Assembly: GCA_031002005.1 (NCBI GenBank) | Contig: CM061921.1 | Coordinates: 146,849,283-146,913,282, forward strand | Reading direction: 5' to 3' | DNA length: 64,000 nt | From: Vandiemenella viatica | Taxonomy: Eukaryota; Arthropoda; Insecta; Orthoptera; Morabidae | Part shown: positions 50,517-61,440 of the stretch, one piece after another | Numbering within the stretch: position 1 is the stretch's first letter | How the letters are laid out: each line of letters opens with the position of its first letter | The notes under the pieces: generated by a model | What the model saw: only the letters and a program-made list of their open reading frames with translations | What the model was told of the DNA's origin: nothing | The model's database searches: none | Translations under genes and position numbers: made by a program

Positions 50517-51886
50517 CCGAGTGTTACAAAAAAAATGTATACACACTTTTAAAGGTCATAGAGAGTTCGTTTTCACGCTTGAGAGGATGAAATTTGGTAC
50601 AAACGTAGTGTGATGTTTGCTCAATAGGTGGCAGCAAGCTAGGGCCGTGACGCGGGCAGCGGTGCTTAACTGATATCAACATGGCGGAAGTACAGTTGAA
50701 CTTTGAAGAGCGTAAGCAATTGTTGAAGTGGTACTGGAAATTTGAGAATGTGGCTGCTGTCCAGAGACAGTGGAGACGTGAGTTTGGTACAGATCCACCT
50801 ACACGGTTAACAATTACCCGTATACGTGACAAATTCGAGCTGCATGGAACAGTGTGTGATGTACACAAAGGCCGATCAGGGCGACCTCGCACAGCTACGA
50901 GTGACAAGTCCTCGGCTGCGGTGCTGGAACGCTTTCAGCAGTCGCCACAAAAATCTACAAGGCAATGTGCGCGTGAGAGTGGTGTAAGTCATGTCATCGT
51001 GCTACGCATTCTGAAGAAAGGCAAGTTTAAAGTGTACATTCCCAGACTGGTGCAACAGTTAAACGACGACGACTCAGATCGTAGGTTACAATTTTGTGAA
51101 TGGTTTCGGGGCATGGTTAACAATGTTCCGGGATTTGTGGGGAATGTGGTTTGGTCAGATGAAGCACAGTTCAAGCTCAATGGAACTGTCAACAGACACA
51201 ATTGTGTGTACTGGGCTGACAATAATCCCCACATCACAGTGGAAACGGCTGTGAATTTGCCTGGTGTAAATGTGTGGTGCGGATTGACTCTTAGGGGACT
51301 CATTGGTCCTTTCCGTAATGAAGGTAGTTTAACCGGTGAACTTTATCTGAGAATGCTTAACGATTCAATTTTACCTGCCATTCATGAACTGTACGGTAAT
51401 AAGAGGATTTATTATCAAACAAGATGGCGCCCCTGCGCACTACCATAGGGATGTAAGAACATACCTTGATCTACATTTTCCAGAGAATTGGATAGGACGC
51501 AGGAGTCCAACCGAGTTTCCTGCGCGTTCTCCAGTTCTAACACCGTTGGACTTTTACTTATGGGGATCAGTGAAAGACCAGGTGTACAGAAGAAAACCAG
51601 ATAACCTGGACGAACTTTGGGGCGAGATTAGAACAGTGTGCGCAGATATCCCACTGGAAACTTTAGCAGTAGTTACCGAATCAGTCACAACCCGTGTTCA
51701 GAAATGCATTGATGCAGAAGGCCATCACTTTGAACACTTAACATAAACATTTACCCCAGAAAGTGTATTGGAAACTTCAAACAGACTTATAATCTTGCTT
51801 TCAGGCTAATAAACATTTTGTATGAAAACGTTTCCATATGTTTTTTCTTCTCCTGAAGTGTGTATACATTTTTCTGTAACACTCGG
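50517..51886 (+). mobile_element. Tc1/mariner element, DD41D (rosa-like), near-complete
   Basis: 1370 bp with terminal inverted repeats CCGAGTGTTACA(A/G)AAAAATG then TATACACACTT, bordered by TA on each side (50515-50516 and 51887-51888). It contains a transposase gene with a single 1-nt frameshift. An internal AATAAA-type hexamer follows the gene. The low damage suggests a relatively recent insertion. Confidence 0.95.
50681..51746 (+). pseudogene. DD41D Tc1/mariner transposase with one frameshift
   Basis: Starts MAEVQLNFEERKQLLKWYWK, followed by a helix-turn-helix region (TRLTITRIRDKFELHG, SGRPRT) and a YIPRLVQQLNDDDSDRRLQF segment. The catalytic core has VVWSDEAQF with the first Asp (160). 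A one-base insertion near 51420 shifts the frame inside YYQ-QDGAPAHY. The shifted frame carries the second Asp (QDGAPAH), WIGRRSP and LTPLDFYLWG with the third Asp. There are 41 residues between the second and third Asp, defining DD41D. The SPD of the usual SPDLTPLD is SPV, but that residue is not catalytic. Confidence 0.92.
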
Positions 51887-51888
51887 TA

Positions 51889-52164
51889 TTAACATGGGGA
51901 AAACTAAATACTTAGTTGATGGAGGTGATAATTTTAATTTTGTTTTGGATGATGGGTTAAAGGTGTTGATTAATATAAATATAAGTTATTCTCACTAAAG
52001 ATGGTTCCAATAGAAAATAAGTCAGATTTGTAAAAAAAAAAAGAAGGCAACTAAATGGGTTTCTGTGAAATCAGTAGGTTAGGGGAAAAAATGAGTAGTT
52101 ATAAAATTGTCATAAAATTTATTAAACTAAGGAAAAAGGAAACTGCTTTAGGCAATATAATTGC
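51889..52164 (+). other. Unassigned stretch
   Basis: Nothing recognised. Confidence 0.5.
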
Positions 52165-52430
52165 AAGGAAAGGGAAAATGACTCATCACTCACCAAAGTT
52201 GTAGGCAGCGACGAGAGAACATATATTACGAACACACAAATAAACTCAATATTTCGGTTATTAAACCTTATTCATGACGGTGGACCCTCGGCGTGTGCAC
52301 ACCTTCCGAGCCTCATGACTCATTTCCTCAGTCATGAATAAGGTTTAATAACCGAAATATTGAGTTTATTTGTGTGTTCGTAATATATGTTTTTCTCTCG
52401 TCGCTGCCTTCAACTTTGGTGAGTGTCGAG
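52165..52430. repeat. Fold-back element, about 90-bp near-perfect arms
   Basis: Arms 52190-52278 and 52331-52423 are near-perfect complements. Motif order on the right arm: GTCATGAATAAGGTTTAATA, ACCGAAATATTGAG, TTTGTGTGTTCGTAATATAT, then CGCTGCCTTCAACTTTGGTG. The spacer of about 50 bp contains GGACCCTCGGCGTGTGCACA. The same family as 6443-6887. Confidence 0.9.
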
Positions 52431-52439
52431 TCATAAAAT

Positions 52440-52640
52440 TTATTACAATGAATGGAGCCGAGGTTTGGAAAGTTATGGAGCAGCCGAAGAAAAACTTGCT
52501 GTCAATGGAAATGGAGCTATGGAGTTGCTGTTGCGAATTTAGATGAAGTAAACAGTGAAATAATACAGAGAAGGATAAATGTAGGCACCACAGTAACTGA
52601 CTCTGTAGAAGTATTAGGCTTAAGACAGTAGTCACATTTG
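52440..52640 (+). pseudogene. RTE-like LINE fragment, heavily decayed
   Basis: NGAEVWKVMEQPKKNLLSME, then (after a shift) NLDEVNSEIIQRRINVGTTV, corresponds to the YGAETW-...-EM...-NEEI--R- region of RTE-like RT C-termini, as also seen at 26.8-29.5 kb. Confidence 0.6.
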
Positions 52641-53069
52641 TCATACAAATGAAAATGGGCGGTTATGACTGAAAGGAATTTACACACCAATGATTAGAGA
52701 AACAGAAGTTGTAGGAAACCAGGATGTGGAAAATGTTTATAGTTTTGTATTAAGGAAAAAAAAACTGGAAATTGATGGGATTACTTTCTGTAGACTTTTT
52801 TTATTTTCAGTGCATAAAACATTTTCCTTTTCTTCTCTCTCTCCTCCTCCAAATCTTCCACCAAGTACCATGTCAACACTGACCACGACAGTTGGTCATG
52901 TGAATCATGAGTGGGAGGAAAGGGAGGAACCCATTTCTTGCCTGAATTTTAACCGGACCTGTTAGGTCCAGCGTACCTATCTAATGGAGGAAAGTCTTGT
53001 GTTTCAATCTGCCCATGAAATGTGTTCTATGTGATAAATGCATGTTTTCTGTTTGTGATGTGTGTAGTT
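52641..53069 (+). other. Unassigned stretch
   Basis: Nothing recognised. Confidence 0.5.
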
Positions 53070-53225
53070 TGAGGCAGAAATTGGGGACCGTCCCAGCATT
53101 CATATAGATGGTTGCAAGAAACTGCCTGAAAACTGCAATAGGGGCGGCCGGTATGTGGGGACCTGAACTCTTGCCCAGTCCCGTTGTACCTCCCCTATCT
53201 AGTGTGTGGCACCTCAGCACACAGA
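53070..53225 (-). mobile_element. Possible SINE remnant
   Basis: GGGACCGTCCCAGCATTCAT and AGGGGCGGCCGGTATG on the + strand resemble the complement of a SINE body of the family A type, with an adjacent TGTGTGGCACCTCAGCACAC. Weak. Confidence 0.35.
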
Positions 53226-53239
53226 ACCACACTTTATTA

Positions 53240-54716
53240 TAATCTCATATATGTATATCAATGCAAGTATGTCCTCTATGTGCTCCTAAACCATTCATCT
53301 GATTACAGTGAAACTCTGAGTTTTCATGTTCGTGTCGGAGAAGGTTCCTAACAAATAAAATTTCCAAAAAACCAACCTCTCTTCCTCTTTACACCCCTTA
53401 ATTGAAACAACCCACAGATTTAGTCTAATTTCCTCCAAAATTTGCACACGTATTCATTAAAACAAATTGAAAAATATTGCCTACATATGGTTTCCAAAAA
53501 CGCAACCCCTCATCCCCTTCACATCCCGCTAATTTAAACAAACCCACAGAGTTTATCCAATTTCGATCGAAATTTGTACACGTATGCTTTAAAACAAACG
53601 GAAAAATACTGCCTACATATGGTTTCCAAAAATGCAACCCCTCTTCCCCTTTACATCCCCTTAATATCCCCTTAATTTTTGCCAATGTACCTTATATAAA
53701 GGACAGTTTTTACCTGATTTTGAAGGAACTTTGCACACGTATACTTAAAACAAACTGAAAAATATTGTCTAAATTTGGTTTGTTTAAGCCCACACCTCTC
53801 CCCTTTTACCCCCGTCCCTCTTAATTTCCAATGATATTTATTGAAACCCAGTTTTTATCCGATTTTGACGAAACTTTGCGCGTGTATCATTTAAAATACG
53901 GAGAAAAATACTATCTACATTTGGTTTAAAAAGCCAACTACCTTCCCCCTTTACCCCAACCCCCTAATTTTTGGCAATGTTTCTTATATATACCCACAGT
54001 TTTTATACGATATCGATGAAACTTTGGACATGCATACTTTAAAACAAACAGAAAAATACTGTCTACATTTAGTTTGCAAGAATCCCAACCTTTATTTGAC
54101 CCTTTCTTAATTTCCAAGATTCCTTACACAAACTCGATTTGAATGGAAATTTGCACATGTGTACATTAAAGCAATGAGAAAAATACTGTCTACATTTGGT
54201 TTACAAAAAACAACCCAATTTCCCCCATCACCATAACTAAGCAAAAAACACTTGAAACCATTTAGTTTTTTGCAAATATCTCAAAAATGGTGGGGAAATT
54301 AGCCAAAGTAGATAGTGATATTCTTAGAGTGTACAACATTTTCTGTCAAACGACACTGGACCGAGTCCGATTGAACAATTGCTGACCGGAAAATTTGAAC
54401 TTTAATTTTAAAAATTATTTCAAAGTTTTTGTGACAACACACAAAACTACAGTTTTTATTTTGTATTGAAGAAAGTTTATACTCATATGCTTCAATATAA
54501 GTGAAAAGGGTATTTACATTTTGTTTCCTAAACTGCATTTGCTTTCCCCCTTTCACCGCTCTTAAGGCTTGCAATGAACTTGAAATTGAATGAAACAGTA
54601 CTTAAAATTTATCTGTAAATATCTGACTTAACTAAATACAAACTTTCAAATGTATTCATTTAATTTATGTGTGTAGTCAAGTCTAGCAATAGTAAAGCAT
54701 TGCCGGGTCAGCTAGT
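53240..54716 (+). mobile_element. Helentron-type (HINE) element with minisatellite array
   Basis: The 5' part has ATATATGTATATCAATGCAA, then CTCCTAAACCATTCATCTGA and a CAGTGAAACTCTGAG segment, typical of a HINE start. About ten imperfect units of 120-155 bp follow, each with AAAAATA(C/T)TG(C/T)CTACAT, a GGTTT segment, a C-rich stretch and GAAA(T/C)TT(T/G)G-ACACGTAT. It ends AAAGCATTGCCGGGTCAGCTAGT, with a subterminal GC hairpin and CTAGT. No coding capacity. The element at 59576-60866 shares the ACTATCTACATTTGGTT unit. Confidence 0.8.
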
Positions 54717-54744
54717 TATGTATATATATATATATATATATATA
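54717..54744. repeat. (TA)n microsatellite
   Basis: A pure TA run (54721-54744) directly after the CTAGT end of the Helentron-type element. Confidence 0.97.
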
Positions 54745-55544
54745 AGGAAAGGCAGAGGAACTATTGATTATTTCAGGTGATGGCATAGAAACTGTAAAAA
54801 CATTAACATGGAACATACAGAAATTTTTGGGGGCAAGTCCTTCAACAGAACATAGTGTGAACAGGGTGGGAGTGAGAGCATTGTATGTATGTTGAAGTTC
54901 AAAGGCCGAAAATGCATTCTGGTTTCTTGAAAATGGCCATATGTTGTGGTTTATCAGTATCTAACTCATTGTGTTCATGATGTATCGGTCCAGGATGCAT
55001 TTAATATATACTATTCTTCTTACCCGTCATGTTATAAGTTTCTATAATAATAATAATGATGTGAGTCGTTATGTGTGGAGAATGCGATCTGGACCACGTG
55101 TGAATTTCGTGTTATGGTCTTTCTGAGCACAACCCGTTTTGGCTGTTTTTTTGTAAGTGCCATAACGTAAATAACGTGTTATGGCCGTTGGTAGACAAAT
55201 TTTTTGTGCAATTTACATTATTAGTAGCGTTTGGTTTGACAAGTGTTTAATTGTTAGTGTAGCCTACTTATACTGAATGATAGGCAGTCATATGCCATCA
55301 CATGTGCTTACATTGCACTTTTTGTATCGTCATTCCATTCGGACAAAGTGTTATTTAATCTGTTTTATATTTTTCACATACAATTTCTCCAATTAACAAA
55401 CTACTAACATCTAGTTTTAATGTTTTCTTTGATGTTCCTTCCCCCTCCCATTTTTCCTCATGTAACATGGACAGTTGTGTAAATATATGTGACACAAATA
55501 AGTATTTTCTGAATGAAAAAACTATAAACTTATAAGGTGCAGAG
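54745..55544 (+). other. Unassigned stretch
   Basis: Nothing recognised on either strand. Confidence 0.5.
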
Positions 55545-55815
55545 TAGGAAATGGGAGTTTGACAGGATATTGTATTGGGACCATTGATTTTCTGTAATGA
55601 TTTTAATGAATATTTTAAAAAGAAATTGGAAGTTATATTGTTTAGTTGAAATAATGTTCTATAAGGAGATTACTTTTCAAGAGGATTGTGAGCAGCTACA
55701 GGTGACACTAGATAGGAGACTTAGCAGGACATATCAACATGGGATGAAGATATTGAATGTTAAGAAAGTGTCAAAGTATACAGGAAAGTATACAAAGGTT
55801 TTGTATAACTAGGCA
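55545..55815 (+). pseudogene. LINE reverse-transcriptase scrap
   Basis: QDIVLGPLIFCNDFNEYFKK (normally QGSVLGPLLF--YINDL), a frame break where FADD should be, then YKEITFQEDCEQLQVTLDRR and HGMKILNVKKV. The order matches RT blocks C to D of CR1/jockey-type LINEs. Confidence 0.65.
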
Positions 55816-55840
55816 CTGGAAGCATTGTGGCTGAAAAATT

Positions 55841-55883
55841 ATTACTACAACTACCACCACCACCACCACCACCACTACCACTA

Positions 55884-55919
<36 letters not shown>

Positions 55920-55920
55920 T
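55841..55920. repeat. (ACC/ACT)n trinucleotide repeat
   Basis: CACCACCACC grading into CTACTACTAC. A frame through it encodes a His/Tyr run that is repeat artefact. Confidence 0.95.
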
Positions 55921-56029
55921 TTCTCTGCAATTTACTACAAAGTGGAGGGCCGCATTGAACCTATTTTAATGAGTAAAGTTTTAAGCATGAGAAGGGGTAC
56001 TGGGTTATGACAGGTACCATTGGGTCATC

Positions 56030-56265
56030 TTAAGGAATCATCCCACCTTTTGCATGGAAAGATCTAGGAAAACCATGGAAACTCCTGATCAGGATGGCTG
56101 GATCAGTTTCTTGACACCTACTCCTGTCAGATTCTAAGTTTTCTCTCACGATAAATCCTTTCTTTTCCATTCCCTAATTACACATTGAAAAAATGAGAAC
56201 AGAAAGGAATCTACTCTAGCCCTGATTTATATTGTTCCTTCATCGTTTCTGTACATAAATGTAAT
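56030..56265 (-). mobile_element. CR1-like LINE 3' end
   Basis: Complement of the 3' UTR and last ORF2 codons of the 7.3-12.5 kb LINE: AAAACCATGGAAACTCCTGA, GATCAGGATGGCTGG, CTACTCCTGTCAGATTCTAA and TCCATTCCCTAATTACA on the + strand. Confidence 0.8.
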
Positions 56266-56289
56266 TCAGGTATGGTTCATCGCTTGGCA

Positions 56290-56867
56290 AAAAATTTTGA
56301 ACCTATTCACTGGATACAAATATTGAAACTTTGCTATAATGTGAAAGCAATAGTATGGAATTTGTTCCTAAGAAGTTTAGTTAGAACGTTCTGTGGTTTA
56401 AGTGGTTAGTAATTGCTCAGAAAGCAAAGGCCATGGTAAAGAAATGTGAGAGCTTGTCTTATTGTGTTAAATTGGTGCTGTTGCACAAGTGTGAACAGCA
56501 TTGCGTGAAGATTTACATAATCACTAATCGAGAAAAAGTTCATATCAAAGTAATAAGAGGCTCTCATAAAGTTTTACAGTCACTGATTAACAAAAATGGA
56601 GTTATCGGAAACTAGTATAGAGAAAGCAGAAATTTTTAATGAGGCTTTCACAACAGAAAACATAGAGGAGATACTGGTATTTATCAGTGATACTGAAAAA
56701 ATTATGAAAGATCTCTTTTTGTAGAGGGAATAACAAAATTGATTAGTAACATAAAAAGTGATAAGGTTCCAAGACCAGACAGTATTCTTTCACAATTCGG
56801 TTCCGGAAATTTAGCAGTATTTGATGAAATTGTATATTGTCTCCCTGGATCAAGGAAATATACCAGC
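56290..56867 (+). mobile_element. CR1-like LINE ORF2 fragment running into the gap
   Basis: Broken frames contain ETSIEKAEIFNEAF-like, then a KVPRPDSILSQF segment and MKLYIVSLDQGNIP. These match ETSIEKAEILNDIFKKAF, KAPRPDSIPTRF and MKLYTVSLDQGKIP of the 7.3-12.5 kb copy. It stops at the N gap. Its orientation is opposite to the adjacent 3' end at 56030-56265, so these are two insertions or an inversion. Confidence 0.8.
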
Positions 56868-57867
56868 NNNNNNNNNNNNNNNNNNNNNNNNNNNNNNNNN
56901 NNNNNNNNNNNNNNNNNNNNNNNNNNNNNNNNNNNNNNNNNNNNNNNNNNNNNNNNNNNNNNNNNNNNNNNNNNNNNNNNNNNNNNNNNNNNNNNNNNNN
57001 NNNNNNNNNNNNNNNNNNNNNNNNNNNNNNNNNNNNNNNNNNNNNNNNNNNNNNNNNNNNNNNNNNNNNNNNNNNNNNNNNNNNNNNNNNNNNNNNNNNN
57101 NNNNNNNNNNNNNNNNNNNNNNNNNNNNNNNNNNNNNNNNNNNNNNNNNNNNNNNNNNNNNNNNNNNNNNNNNNNNNNNNNNNNNNNNNNNNNNNNNNNN
57201 NNNNNNNNNNNNNNNNNNNNNNNNNNNNNNNNNNNNNNNNNNNNNNNNNNNNNNNNNNNNNNNNNNNNNNNNNNNNNNNNNNNNNNNNNNNNNNNNNNNN
57301 NNNNNNNNNNNNNNNNNNNNNNNNNNNNNNNNNNNNNNNNNNNNNNNNNNNNNNNNNNNNNNNNNNNNNNNNNNNNNNNNNNNNNNNNNNNNNNNNNNNN
57401 NNNNNNNNNNNNNNNNNNNNNNNNNNNNNNNNNNNNNNNNNNNNNNNNNNNNNNNNNNNNNNNNNNNNNNNNNNNNNNNNNNNNNNNNNNNNNNNNNNNN
57501 NNNNNNNNNNNNNNNNNNNNNNNNNNNNNNNNNNNNNNNNNNNNNNNNNNNNNNNNNNNNNNNNNNNNNNNNNNNNNNNNNNNNNNNNNNNNNNNNNNNN
57601 NNNNNNNNNNNNNNNNNNNNNNNNNNNNNNNNNNNNNNNNNNNNNNNNNNNNNNNNNNNNNNNNNNNNNNNNNNNNNNNNNNNNNNNNNNNNNNNNNNNN
57701 NNNNNNNNNNNNNNNNNNNNNNNNNNNNNNNNNNNNNNNNNNNNNNNNNNNNNNNNNNNNNNNNNNNNNNNNNNNNNNNNNNNNNNNNNNNNNNNNNNNN
57801 NNNNNNNNNNNNNNNNNNNNNNNNNNNNNNNNNNNNNNNNNNNNNNNNNNNNNNNNNNNNNNNNNNN
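56868..57867. other. Assembly gap, exactly 1000 N
   Basis: Fixed-length run of N beginning inside a repetitive LINE fragment, a common cause of assembly breaks. Confidence 0.99.
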
Positions 57868-58289
57868 CTTGAGATGGCAACCCCACCACCCTACTACCCT
57901 CGCAGGAGGTTGTTACTATCTTACAGGGCTAAATATTAGTATTTCATGTGACAAAATGTCAGATGGATTAAACAAAGTTGAAACAGACAAATCAGTGGCA
58001 AACAATCAGAAATTAAAGAAAAACTGAAAGTTGCTATTTTTTATGAAAGAGGTCTATAAATGCTTTTCTTCTGCTCATTGTTATTTGTTTTATTTATGCC
58101 GAATCTTAAAACTGATTTTTCATTTTTCTAGAGCTTCTTTTCCTGCAGAAAGTGTATTTCCTTCTATTTCTTGCCAGATTTTTTTCCATTTCATCAGTAA
58201 CTCTATGACTTCTTTTGCTCCACATCATAGTCTACTCCACTATAAAGTACTGTATTCTTTTATGTTAATGAGAGTGAAAATTCTGTAAT
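57868..58289 (+). other. Unassigned stretch
   Basis: Nothing recognised. Confidence 0.5.
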
Positions 58290-59170
58290 ATAAAAACAAG
58301 GAATGTAGGTAGGAAGGCAGCATGATGTCTTCTGGTTTCTGAAGACAAAGAATTTTCCTCAGGCCAAATATGGAGGGTAGATGAGATAGCAGTTTGTAAC
58401 ATAATCTACAAATTTAGCCATTGCGGTAGCTGATTAGTGTGTGGGTGCATTGTCCTGGTGAAAGGGAGTCATTTTTCTCAATGAATGGTGTCGTTTCTTC
58501 AACAGTTTCCCATGAAATTGAGCATATAATGTGGTATAATATAGTATGAACCTGTGATTGTTTTACCCTTTTCTCACTGATTGATCATCACAATTTGTTA
58601 ATCCCAGAAAATGGTAGCCATGACGGAACAGTTTTTGCATTCTTTGGAGGACTTTTATCACAGGAAATCCACATTTTGAACCATAGTTTGGTCTCAGGTT
58701 GAAAGAAGTGGAGTCATGTGATATAATGATGCAAAAACTCATTTGGGTTGAGCTTGAACATTTTCAAACACTCTTGTGAAATGGTCTCCCGATTTAGCTC
58801 ACTGTCAAGAGTCAGCATTTGTGGCAGTCATTTTGCCAAGAACTTCCTTATATACAAATGTTTGTGGGTTGAGCTTGAACATTTTCAAACACTCTTGTGA
58901 AATGGTCTCCCGATTTAGCTCACTGTCAAGAGTCAGCATTTGTGGCAGCCATTTTGCCAAGAGCTTCCTTATACACAAATGTTTGTGCAAAATTTTATTT
59001 ACCCTTTCCACTCGCCAGTCTTCCTGTACAGTATCATGAATTTTGTTGACTATTTCTTCAGTTGTGACCTCAACTAGCCATCCTGAGCACTTGGCATCAT
59101 CCATGCTCAAGTGGCCACAACAAAATTCCGTAACCCCCGCCTCCCTCTTCCCCCTTGTGTACCATACCAT
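58290..59170 (-). pseudogene. mariner transposase remnant
   Basis: On the minus strand from 59170: DDAKCSGWLVEVTTEEIVNK, then IHDTVQEDWRVE, VNKILHKHLCIRKLLAKWLP, QMLTLDSELNRETISQECLK. Lower down, after damage, come FHQDNAPTH with the second catalytic Asp and a worn YPPYLA segment (normally YSPDLAPSD). The central part with the first Asp is missing or scrambled, and a 121-bp segment is duplicated in tandem. Different lineage from the mariner at 43.8-45.1 kb. Confidence 0.85.
58745..58986. repeat. Tandem duplication, two 121-bp units
   Basis: Units 58745-58865 and 58866-58986 both start GGGTTGAGCTTGAACATTTT and end AATGTTTGTG, with only a few differences. The duplication lies within the mariner remnant and adds about 40 codons to its frame. 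Confidence 0.96.
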
Positions 59171-59575
59171 GTGACATCACAGAATCCTCATTACACTTTC
59201 TCAGCTACTCTACTGTTTCCTTAATCATTTTCCCATGCAATAAGCAGTGCTTTATTAAAATTCGAAATTCTTTTTGCTCCCTTTTCAGTAAGCAACACTC
59301 TTTATGCTTTGTTGAACAGTCTCAACGTTTTTGTGATAAATTCGTAGCAAAGAAGTCCACTGAGTTCATAGAATAAATGTATGACTTCAGAGCAACAAGA
59401 CACTTACAATTCATGTGCCAAGTGTTTTCTAACTAGTAAGTCACAGAATTATCAATCCACTCTCATATATCTTTTGCAATATGGTGTACTACAAAAGTCT
59501 TGAACATTCTGTAAATGGAAGTAGATCCATTTGGTATTTGAATATTGATTGAATGGGTTGTTATTTTATAAAATG
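59171..59575 (+). other. Unassigned stretch
   Basis: Nothing recognised. Confidence 0.5.
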
Positions 59576-60866
59576 ACTAGCTGATACCCGCGACTTCGTA
59601 CGCGTCAATTAAGAATTTCTTTGCCAGAATTGAATATAGAAATTTGTTGGTAACAAAGGATTGGTCCCAAACAACACCGAGTCGGCATAATATGACAGGA
59701 AAGCCATCACTATATCATTCTACCGTGGAATCTGTCTCTTGAAGAGACATATTTACAAACAGAAAAACAAACTTAGGTGAGGAGATGTGGGGGGGGGGGG
59801 GGGAGAAGGTATTGACTAAGGGCAACTTGATTTCAGCTTGATCTTTTCTTCTTTCTTCAGCATGAGCATCCGATTCTTGGGTTCTAATAACTTTAGCTGC
59901 TCGTGCTCTGCTAGAGCTACAACTTAGGCCAGTTTACGCCCGCAAGGCATGTGAAAAAAGAAGGCAAAATAAACTGGTACCAGAAACATTTAAGCAGACA
60001 CAAAGTAATAGGACGGAGAAAATCGACATCTATAATAAATAATATTTTTCTTCTCTAAACTAAATTTACTAACAAATTATACACTAACATAATACGCGAG
60101 AAGCACAGCTTGAGCAACCGACGCAACATTATAGACTAACAGACACATCCGTTTCTCTGTCAAGTTCTCAAAATTTCGGGACTACAACTATTAATCATAC
60201 CGGGGGGGGGGGGGGGGAAATGTTCTGTGCCCTCCCTCCAGATTTTCTTGTCAAATTCCGTCAATATCCGTATAGGCATTTAGTTATCAAAAAGTAACAA
60301 AAAGACAGAGACTTAATTCCGAATTTATAGTATTATTACTGCAGATCACACACAGACTGTTGCATATCACCCCTGAGGGCTCAATACAACGTAAAAAATG
60401 TACACCTACAGCATCGCAAGACTACCTACGATTTGCCTCGCATTGCACCCCTAACTTTGTGATATCTACAGTTTAACGTACAGTCCAAATAACCGACGGT
60501 CCAGGTGTTACTCTTACGATCAAAAACAATTTTTAAAAATCTTTACCTCCACAGAGATTTGAACCGAGGACCACGACCCAACCATTAGAAAGCAAGCGCT
60601 TTACTCACTGAGATAGCTGACCGCTTCACGGAAAAAACGGTACAGAGACCTCCATATTCAACGCGTCTGTCTATCGCTGTTCAGTAATTTTTCGAAATTA
60701 TAAGACAACATTTATTATTTATACAGATAATTTTTCAACCAAATGTAGATAGTATTTTTTTCCTTGTTTCAAAGGATAAGTGTGCAATGTTTCATGAAAA
60801 CTGTGGATTTGTATGAAGAACAAACAACAAACAAACATACGTACATACATCTTTATATATATAGAT
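59576..60866 (-). mobile_element. Helentron-type (HINE) element
   Basis: On the minus strand it starts near 60866 with TCTATATATATAAAGATGTA, then TGTACGTATGTTTGTTTGTT. It ends at 59576 with GCGTACGAAGTCGCGGGTATCAGCTAGT (subterminal CGCG hairpin, CTAGT). A short frame near 59.9 kb on the minus strand (RARAAKVIRTQESDAHAEER) resembles the repetitive Arg/Ala/Glu segments seen in Helitron-group proteins. It also contains a tRNA-like segment (60545-60635) and G-runs at 59790-59803 and 60202-60217. Confidence 0.75.
60545..60635 (-). mobile_element. tRNA-like SINE head
   Basis: On the minus strand: GGTCAGCTATCTCAGTGAGT (A-box-like), then GGTCCTCGGTTCAAATCTC (B box). It lacks a proper acceptor stem and lies inside a Helentron-type element, so I call it a SINE head and not a tRNA gene. 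Confidence 0.6.
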
Positions 60867-60899
60867 TTAAAGGTAATGTACAGGTTACCTGGATTAGTG

Positions 60900-61440
60900 A
60901 TTTCCTTAAGCCATACAATAAGTTCAGGCTACCGTAAATTGGGAATTGCATTCTCGTTCCCGCTTTGAATTGATATTATTCTGTCTTCACCAAATGCTCT
61001 TGTAACCTCTTGCACAGAACATTTAGTTGTAGTTTTCCCAATGCCTTTAATAGGCAAATAGGATATTGGCAATTTTAGAAAATTGCGATTTCCGTTGCTG
61101 ATAACAAAAATATCTCTCAGCTTCCAGATATTCTTGATTGCAGGCATTCATTGCAGAGCTTGCAAATAGAGAGAGCTACTTGCATTATTAATTCTCGATG
61201 TGCTTCTGTCGGAATGCCATCAGGACTTGAACGTTGGCATTTATTGGTTGTACTACAAGAATGTCTAAGGTGTTGATGTCACTTTCTCTCAGTTGGTCTA
61301 ACTCTGTGATCTAACAAGTCGTCTCCAGGCTCATTGTCAGGAAGGAGCTCATTACATAGCACTTCGTAAGAAGCTTCCCAATTATTTTCTATGGGGCCAT
61401 CATGTCTTCGCACAGTGCAGTTGGAAGTTTTCCTGATGTA
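60900..61440 (-). pseudogene. LINE reverse-transcriptase N-terminal remnant
   Basis: On the minus strand: ENNWEASYEVLCNELLPDNE, a CQRSSPDGIP-like region (NVQ-PDGIPTEAHRELIMQV), ALSICKLCNECLQS, then FWKLRDIFVISNGNRNFLKL and PISYLPIKGIGKTT. This corresponds to R1/jockey-group RT blocks (PDGI, W-K--I--I-K--K, SYRPI-LL---GK). Several shifts. Confidence 0.65.

Noticed and set aside
55825..56010. His/Tyr-rich small protein
   Set aside because: Produced by translation of an ACC/ACT trinucleotide repeat.
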